Shown: in pieces, positions 57,301 through 64,000 of the stretch
How positions within the stretch are numbered: position 1 is the stretch's first letter
Layout of the letters: each line of letters opens with the position of its first letter
NCBI GenBank assembly: GCA_027924585.1
Contig: BSBM01000092.1
Coordinates: forward strand, 4,750,001 to 4,814,000
Source: Larix kaempferi
Lineage: Eukaryota; Streptophyta; Pinopsida; Pinales; Pinaceae
DNA: 64,000 nucleotides
Direction: 5' to 3'
Position numbers and translations under genes: made by a program
The notes under the pieces: generated by a model
Told to the model about the DNA's origin: nothing
What the model saw: the letters and a program-made list of their open reading frames with translations, nothing else
The model's database searches: none

Positions 57301-58690
57301 CTATGATTTACCTAGAAAGTGGCAGCACCCTTCACTAGCAACGTTAAATGGTAAACAACCATAATACTAATGGGGAATTGCTTATTGGAAGAGAAATGCA
57401 ATTTCTATTGAATGAAATCTCAATAACAAAATCAATAAATAAATAGTTAATTAAAAATTGAGGTTGCGTTCTCTATAGAGACCCCACTGCAAATCAAAAG
57501 TGATGAAACGAAAATTCTGACCACTTATTTTTCTTGGATTCCCCAAGCAGTTACAACCTCCTCCAAAATATGCTACTCTTTATTTTTTCAAAGAAAACAC
57601 TTTAAATAACAAGTCAGGATATAAAAACTATTAACTAAGGTTAATTATTCCACTATTATATAATGGTTCAAAGATTATAATTCTATTATATATATACATG
57701 TAATAAGAATTTGTTATTCGTTTATATATATTACAATATATTACAATATATTACATTATATTATATTTATATGTGCATATATGTGTCACCAAAATAGTCC
57801 ATTGGACAATGGAAGATCACAACTACTGAACACGGATAGCCTTTGAATACTACCACCGACCGTTCATTGAGGGCATAGAAGCCCTATAGATGTGAATTTT
57901 TTGCAGACACAATAGTTTCTTGTACCCATATTTTTTGATCGGTCTCTCCACCGATTAGACATTTTCAGGGGGCTCTATATGGGAACCTTGCGACATATTT
58001 TTTTATAGTACATATATTTTTTGACTACTCTCTTTGGAGCAAGTGACATTACTAGAGCATCTACTGGATCCTATCATCTAAAAGGCATCTTATGAATGCT
58101 TTCCGGCGATATGTAATTTGGTTACTTTTTTAATTAAATTACGTTTTTTTCCTTGGAAAAAAATGTGTTACCAAAATCTAATCTAAGGAGGGAAAGACAT
58201 ATATTTGTAATGATAATTTTTATAATATTATATTTCTCCTTTCTTATACTCAAGGTGACAATAATTTTGTCTCTCAAAATGAGGAAGACTTAACTTCTTT
58301 CTATTAGAAGTATTAATGATATTTATCTTGCACTCTTTGCTAAACTTAAGATATTAATAATATTTGATAATATCATGTAGTTTTACTTATGATAATTTAA
58401 TAATACTTGGATTTATGCTATTAAATAAGCCATAACAATTCACTATTATCTTACGACGGATGATTACTCTTTAGAACGAAAACCTATAAAATTAGACCCT
58501 CAAGTGAACATTCACAATTCACTCTTCTTCAGTGACCGAGACAGTAAGATGACACCGGTCATCAAAAAATTAGATCCTTATGACTTCCTAGTCATTCATC
58601 TCTCCCCATAGTGGATTCGTTTGCCCCCATCATTTAGTTGCATCAAGCCCTTCTGTCTCCTAAGTCTACAAATTCAAATTACAACTTAGG
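57301..58690. other. AT-rich sequence, no gene
   Basis: No open frame of note. A tandem ttacaatata repeat lies at about 57727-57765. An aaggagggaaag purine run near 58184 is the only other landmark. Confidence 0.45.
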
Positions 58691-58872
58691 AAAAACAAAA
58701 ATACTTACAAATTTTACCAGCAGGGCCTTGTCCTTGAGCTCCTCGCCGGGAAATAGTACACTGTACATTTACATTTGTGTTTCTGTTACAAATGAATTCA
58801 TGGTAACCGAAGGATATTACACATGTTGAAAACATTCTTGTATTTTGGAATATTGAAGAAATCAGTTGGTAG

Positions 58873-59031
58873 AATGCCATTAAATATTTTAACGATGTTG
58901 ATGGAAGAATTAGGCCGAAAGAACCTGAGCAAATGTCAAGGATGACAAAAAAAAGTGAAGATGATGATACCGAAGTACTCCTAGTACAAGGTTTGGAATC
59001 AACACAGATGAAAAGGCACAAACAAGTTTAA
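58873..59031 (+). pseudogene. short coding-like tail upstream of an LTR, unknown
   Basis: 52 codons and a stop: NAIKYFNDVDGRIRPKEPEQ followed by a charged stretch ending MKRHKQV. An in-frame TAG lies just upstream. Its place 130 bp before a PPT and LTR suggests the 3' end of a retrotransposon ORF, but it does not match the copia RNase H tail and I cannot assign it. Confidence 0.3.
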
Positions 59032-59152
59032 GTTTCCATAATTATGTGCTTTTTGAATAGTATTAAATTTTTGTAAGCCTAACCGAAATTGAAACTGGTT
59101 GGCATGCTTGTCAATTGAATTTTGAAAATTGATGTTTTCTTTGTGGTTTTAA

Positions 59153-59539
59153 ACTAAGGGGGAATGTTGGAATTAATTTCCAACCACCATCTTAATCACT
59201 GTCCGGCAATAGCGAATTAATCACCTCCATTTTTTGTATTGAATGTATATTGCTACGTGGAATCCTATGATGCATATCACATCCTCTCATTGTTGAGTAG
59301 ATCAAGGTGAGGCCTAGATCCATTGGAATTTAGTGGATTCATCGAATCCATCTTATAACTTGGCAACGAGTCACAGTTTTTGTGAAGTTTTCCGATGAGG
59401 TCTGTCATGTATTGGGTTTACTAGCAGTCATAATTCTCATGTATTATTATCGTTAATGAAAGAGAGTTTTCCTGGGTGTTTTCCCACTTTGTGTTTTCCA
59501 TCGTGCTCTCCCACATTTTCCTTCTCTACTAAATAAACA
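59153..59539 (+). mobile_element. PPT and 3' LTR of a truncated LTR element (probably copia)
   Basis: aactaagggggaa (59153-59164) directly precedes TGTTGGAATTAATTTCCAAC, a typical PPT/LTR junction. The LTR runs about 375 bp to near 59539. The right edge is uncertain, chosen at aaataaaca. No matching 5' LTR or pol domain is present, so the element is truncated. Confidence 0.55.
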
Positions 59540-59693
59540 CATGACTAATAACTAATACAAGCACTTTTTTCACGAGTTGAATTCATTTGTCTTTTCATTT
59601 AGTTTTAAAGATGTCATAAACAAATAAATTATAATATTTTAAATTATAATAGGGATCACAAATGATTGAATTCAAAAACATAAGTAATAATAA

Positions 59694-60048
59694 TGTCAGT
59701 GTAGGAGTTCCCAAGACATTTAGGAAAAACACCTTAACCAATAATGTCAATGTAGAAGTTCCCAAGATATTACATTAGGAAGTTGCATATGAATAGTAAG
59801 AAGTCTAAGGAATTCATAGCATGACTATTAGGTGCCCAATATGGAAAATAGAAAATTGCTCACACAAAGACAATGAAGGTAGGCATCAAAGCACACTTTC
59901 TCATTAATCATATGCACATATTTATACAATAAGATGACCCTTGGGTTCATACTCCCAATATGTCTCTTAGACTCCTCATGAAATTTCCTATTCACTTATG
60001 ACACTTGACGTGGATAGTTGCTTAACTCTAAGAATTAGGTTTCCAACA
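59694..60048 (-). repeat. possible LTR remnant, minus strand
   Basis: In plus orientation TGTCAG...CCAACA, followed by a minus-strand purine tract (aagggtgggat). It contains a diverged ~50-bp duplication (aataatgtcagtgtaggagttcc, 59691, and aataatgtcaatgtagaagttcc, 59741). The boundaries are guesses, and no coding domain or partner LTR is seen. Confidence 0.3.
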
Positions 60049-61370
60049 ATCCCACCCTTATTCTGAAGGGGTGTATATGAGTCTAAGAAAAGAGAGATGA
60101 ATAACTAGAATTGGACAACTACCAAAGGGTGAACATATCCAATTTGACAATCCAAATTTTCCAAGCAAGCTAGCAAAAGCTAACATCTTCTGCTAAATAT
60201 AAGTGCTCTTTGAATTGGTAGTTTTGGCTGACCACAAACCAAAAGGGATAGCAAAAGATGATGTCTTCTACTATGTGGGTGGTTTAAGGATGACCACCAA
60301 ATCTCAAACTTGGCGACAACTCCAGTTCTAGCTCAGAGGTTCTCTCTAGAACTTGGCACAAATGCTCAGTGGTTCCTCCGGAAAATGGTGGTTTTGGGAC
60401 CACCATTTGATGTCTAGCAGGAGCTAAATTATTCTATTGAATGGGTGGTTTTAGGCTGACCACGAACTCTTGAACTTGGTGGAACATGGCTCTAACTCTG
60501 GTTCAGGATCACTTGTTCCAGCTCACTTGTTCTTTCTCACTTGTTTCTGACGGTCCATCATTCCCCCCTGCCAGGAACAAAGTGAGGAGTGGAAAATATC
60601 ATGGTGGTTATGATTATAAAAAATAGACACATACTACCACAATCTAATGAATGCTCTGGAGGATGGCTCTCTTTTTGTATTTTGGCTATAGCTATGAATC
60701 TATCTATGGCTTTGTCATGAACCCAAATTTCAGGGTTTGTAAATTTGTGAATTTTTGAAAACGTTTTATAACATTTAAGATCTTTGTAATGGAAGTTAAG
60801 CATGACGAGAACCAATGTCCGTTGTTCTTGCATTGGTAAAAGAAATAATCAATATGCATATTATTTAATTTCATCGTTCTTCTAGCATTTATACAAGTCA
60901 TTTTTTAAAACAATCATTTTAAGGGTGCATCTGTCAACATATGGAAATTTCTCGAGACATTTATGTGCAAGGTAATCATTGCATTCGTATGCTATTAAAT
61001 TGCTTAAAACAAATGGATGACCATAAGCGATGACAGATCATCTAAGTATATGTACACATGATTAAACCTTACCATCTTTACTTTGAATTTATTCATGGGA
61101 ATTGTACTCAATGGTGGTGAACTTAACCGTTCCTGCAAAAACCTTAAATATATCTATGTAATTTATCCCATGAGTAACATAATCAATCAAGAAACATATT
61201 TTCACCAAGAAGTCATTTGACATAAGCATACACATAAATATAAATATTGAATACTATCATAATCCTTCATAGATGAGAGAGGCACCTTCAAGTTACCCGT
61301 GACAAGTTTCATCTACTTCAATAAGCAACATACCACCAGTAAAAATACATCTAAATTAATAAACGAGATC
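60049..61370. other. no recognised gene; possible LTR-element debris
   Basis: Contains related phrases such as ggtggttttgggaccacca and gctgaccac (60220-60470) and a second minus-strand purine tract (ggcaggggggaatgatgg, about 60560). A 91-codon minus-strand frame (60833-60558) has no recognisable motif. Confidence 0.3.
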
Positions 61371-61376
61371 ATTTAA

Positions 61377-61700
61377 ATGCACACAATGATTACCAAAACC
61401 ACACATAAAAGATACACACAAAAGATAAACATTTTAACGTGGTTCACCCGTAACTTGGGCTACGTCCACAAAAGGGGGTTGCATCATTTTATTCATAAAA
61501 AGAAATGGTGGGTTACATCCCGTAACACAATGTTCCCATGTTATCATTTTCTACTTCCCCATAGCTTCTCGTCTAGAGAGCATCTTCAAGAACAATTTAT
61601 GCTAACTTCAAAGACTACTACCGAGGTCTATTTTCTAGTACAACAAATAAATTCTTCCTGGATTCTAATCTTGCATCAAAACATTCGCGGAGATCTATAA
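61377..61700 (+). repeat. LTR-like fragment
   Basis: The string acgtggttcacccgtaactt followed by gggctacgtccac (61437-61470) is a phrase common in plant LTRs and their transcripts. No ends, PBS or TSD are identifiable, so it is treated as a fragment. The 107-codon frame here is not a gene. Confidence 0.35.
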
Positions 61701-62623
61701 ATAAAACTAATTTTATTTAAGCATCTACTAAAAGCTTTGTCTATAATTTCTTTCATGTATTACGAGAATATATATCTTTATATAAGAATATACAAAATTT
61801 TAATTTGAAAAACAAGTGTTAATAAATTTCCTATTTCTATAGAATTCGAGATGGCAGAAATTTAAAGCAATATATATAGAACTATTTATATATATATATT
61901 TATCTAAGCTTAAGACATGAGATGACCAACTCCGAGCTAAACCACACCATGCGATCATCGAAATATGATTTTTCGTTTCTTTTATATATAGTGCTAGCAT
62001 TCATACCAGCTTCAACCTAGAGATAATCCATCTACTAAATGCTTGTGAAATCAGGCATTCCATTCAAATAACTTAAACAAAAATGTTAGCATGAAAAATC
62101 ATAGAATGAACAAAGTTCAAGCATTAATCAATGCTGGCATAGAGAAAATGCTACTGGTTCTGCGCATGATATAGGGTATAACAGGATGAGAGCATCTAAG
62201 CTTGGGTTTGTAACTTTGCCAAGCGAGAAAAGGATTCATCAAGGATTCAAGTATGCAAATAAATAAGGATTACTTATAAAACAAAGATATCTTTCGTCTC
62301 AACATAAACAAAGATCTTCTATCTCTGTACACGAACCTTCCAAAATAAATAATGGGTATAAGAAACGCAGAGAGAGACATGCTGAACACAACGCTTGTCA
62401 GGCTTCTAGCTCGTAGGGATGTCCCTTTTCTTCCCGTAACTCAGTCACAAAAATACTTTAATAGAAATTTGTCATATAAAATGCATGGATTACGAACTGA
62501 GAACCATTGGGATTAGGATTCATAGAGCCGTCCCCTCCCAGTTTTCTTCTACTATTGACTAATGGACAAATAATTTTTATCAGAGAAATAAAGTCCATAG
62601 CATAATTATAATACGCAGGAAAC
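61701..62623. other. AT-rich spacer, no gene
   Basis: TATATA runs (61860-61905) and unique-looking sequence. No convincing frame or repeat. Confidence 0.4.
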
Positions 62624-63228
62624 TGTTAAATTTTGAGCATTAATTCACAATACTCTAGGATCTTCACTGAGAGAATAACATATATAGTATATCAATGCAT
62701 GACAATCACAATAAGCATGACAAACATCACAAGAATCAAAATCATGAGAGACAAGAGACAGAAAGTTTCCGTGGGGAAAACCCTAAGGTGAAAAACCCCA
62801 CAACTTCCTCAGAGATAGAGAGAGCAATGGCTCAACCAAAGTACAACCAAAATACACTGAGATAATCTCCTAGTAGCAGATGATCCTCCTCCTCACTAGT
62901 GCGCCACTTTCTGAGTGAGAGAAGTGTGACTTTCTGAATGATCCAAATAGAGATCTCCCGATCTCTATTTATACTTAACTTGTTTTCCCAGTTACACTAT
63001 GGGGCCGACTTGTCTATCTAGATACATCCACAATATAATATATATTTCAGGGTTGACCCCAAACATGGTGGTCTAATAACCCATCGACAAGTACACACAC
63101 TTGCGACACTTGTCAATCCACATGACGACACTTCCTTATAGAGGAATAACACATCTCTAATAAGGGTACAATAAATATATATGAAATACATAGATGAAAT
63201 ACATTCCGAAGTTACATATACATCAACA
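62624..63228 (-). mobile_element. 3' LTR of a second copia element related to 13641-54281
   Basis: In plus orientation TGTTAAATTTTGAGC to CATCAACA, 605 bp. It shares with the 13641 copia LTR the order ttcaca, gacaga-agattt/gacagaaagtttc, tggg(g)aaaccct, tctctatttatact, ggggccgac, gaggaata-acatctc and gaagttaca. A minus-strand PPT (gttaagagggag) follows at 63229-63240. The rest of the element lies beyond the window, so its TSD cannot be checked. Confidence 0.75.
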
Positions 63229-63467
63229 CTCCCTCTTAACTAGGAAGGTATTTCTCGACACAAATCTGCTAGACAAGTCTTCTTCTCGGGATCATCGTCA
63301 TTGTCATCGTCACTGCTGCTGCTATCTCAACCAATATCTGACTCTACTTGTCATAGGAAGTTCTACAGAGCCAGTCCTTTTTCATACTGGATGTAGGCCC
63401 ACCACCTACAGGTCTTCGTCATCACTGGCCATACTGTGGAATCCTCAGGACTTATTACGTGCGTCAC
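63229..63467 (-). other. PPT and 3' untranslated region of the second copia element
   Basis: Minus-strand purine tract at 63229-63240, then about 225 bp with a cgtcattgtcatcgtcac-type simple repeat (63295-63330), similar in kind to the repeats at 14366-15050 in the first copia. Confidence 0.55.
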
Positions 63468-64000
63468 AAAACCTCGAAAGAGCATCCCGAGCTGTTACGA
63501 GCACACGGCTCTACCTATAGGATCTCCCAGGGCCATATTATATGTGACCTCACAACAAAACCTCGCAAGAGCATCCCAGGCTGTTACGAGCACACAGCTC
63601 TACCTATAGGATCTCCTAGGGACAGATTATATGTGGTCACCACAAAACCTCGCAAGAGCATCCCAGGCTGTTACGAGCACACAGCTCTACCTATAGGATC
63701 TACCAGGGACAGATTATATGTGGTCATGGCAAAACCTCGCAAGAGCATCCCAGGACTTATTACGGGCACACAGCCCAACCTATCGGATCTCCCAGGGACA
63801 TATTATATGCCATAGGACAAAACCTCGAAAAAGCATCTGCCAGATATCCCAAGGCCAAATTATATGCCATAGGAAAAACCTCGAAAGACTATCTGCAGAT
63901 CTCCTAGGGCCTGATTATATGTCCTCCCAGAGAAAAACCTTGAAAGAGTATTTTCCAGATATCCCAGGGCCAAATTATATGCCATAGGCAAAACCTCGAA
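63468..64000 (-). repeat. minisatellite in the copia 3' region, ~88-bp then ~57-bp units
   Basis: aaaacctcg begins units at 63468, 63557, 63644, 63731, 63819, 63875, 63934 (variant) and 63990. The first four are 87-89 bp; later ones are 56-59 bp because the ctgttacgagcacacagctc part is missing. Each contains ggatctcccagggccatatt-like sequence. The array continues past the window end. Confidence 0.9.

Noticed and set aside
54357-57306. Numerous 60-140-codon ORFs as a gene family
   Set aside because: All derive from the ~357-bp satellite unit. None has a start context, splice sites or domain, although the frame-preserving period is noted as a finding.
63468-64000. Regularly spaced repeats resembling a CRISPR array
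   Set aside because: The 'spacers' are themselves repeated, so this is a tandem minisatellite, and the context is a plant retrotransposon.

Overview
The window is about 64 kb of repeat-dense plant nuclear DNA. Plant-type LTR retrotransposons (Ty1/copia, chromodomain Ty3/gypsy, a Tat/Ogre-like Ty3/gypsy), a decayed LINE, a plant-style intron-containing gene remnant and a ~357-bp satellite fill it. I find no intact host gene, tRNA or rRNA. The very long LTRs and deep nesting suit a large seed-plant genome, possibly a gymnosperm; that is inference and the species cannot be named from the sequence.

Layout. 1-4.4 kb: degenerate LINE on the minus strand, AT-rich DNA, and an isolated LTR with a primer-binding site (PBS). 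4.4-10.1 kb: an interrupted multi-exon gene remnant, with a pyrimidine-rich microsatellite and several small tandem duplications between its parts. 10.1-12.7 kb: little recognisable. 12.7-57.3 kb: one satellite array of ~357-bp units split by a 40.6-kb nest of retrotransposons. 57.3-64 kb: AT-rich DNA, LTR remnants, and the 3' end of a second copia element running off the window.

The nest resolves completely, each insertion with its own 5-bp target-site duplication (TSD). (1) A minus-strand Ty1/copia element (13641-54281, TSD cattt) sits in the satellite. (2) A solo LTR of a long-LTR gypsy family (15753-36742, TSD tacat) splits its RT from its RNase H. (3) A plus-strand gag-protease-only Tat/Ogre-like element (17411-34154, TSD gtggt) sits in the solo LTR. 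(4) A plus-strand element with LTRs, PBS and PPT (polypurine tract) but no RT or integrase (25266-32029, TSD agcag) sits in the Tat-like element and carries an unrecognised 759-codon ORF. (5) Independently, an intact-looking minus-strand chromovirus (38199-51400, TSD gatac) with 4.15-kb LTRs and an uninterrupted 1563-codon gag-pol splits the copia integrase. By-eye LTR-LTR differences (copia ~17/500; Tat-like ~13/720; element 4 ~35/2026; chromovirus ~10/4150) agree with the nesting order.

Functionally this is a layered record of insertions. Only the chromovirus looks able to encode its own mobilisation proteins. The Tat-like element and element 4 lack RT and integrase and would need them supplied in trans. 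The least explained pieces are element 4's long ORF, a cluster of small stem-loops with covarying stems in the 3' part of the Tat-like element, and minisatellites lying in the same 3' position in two separate copia elements.
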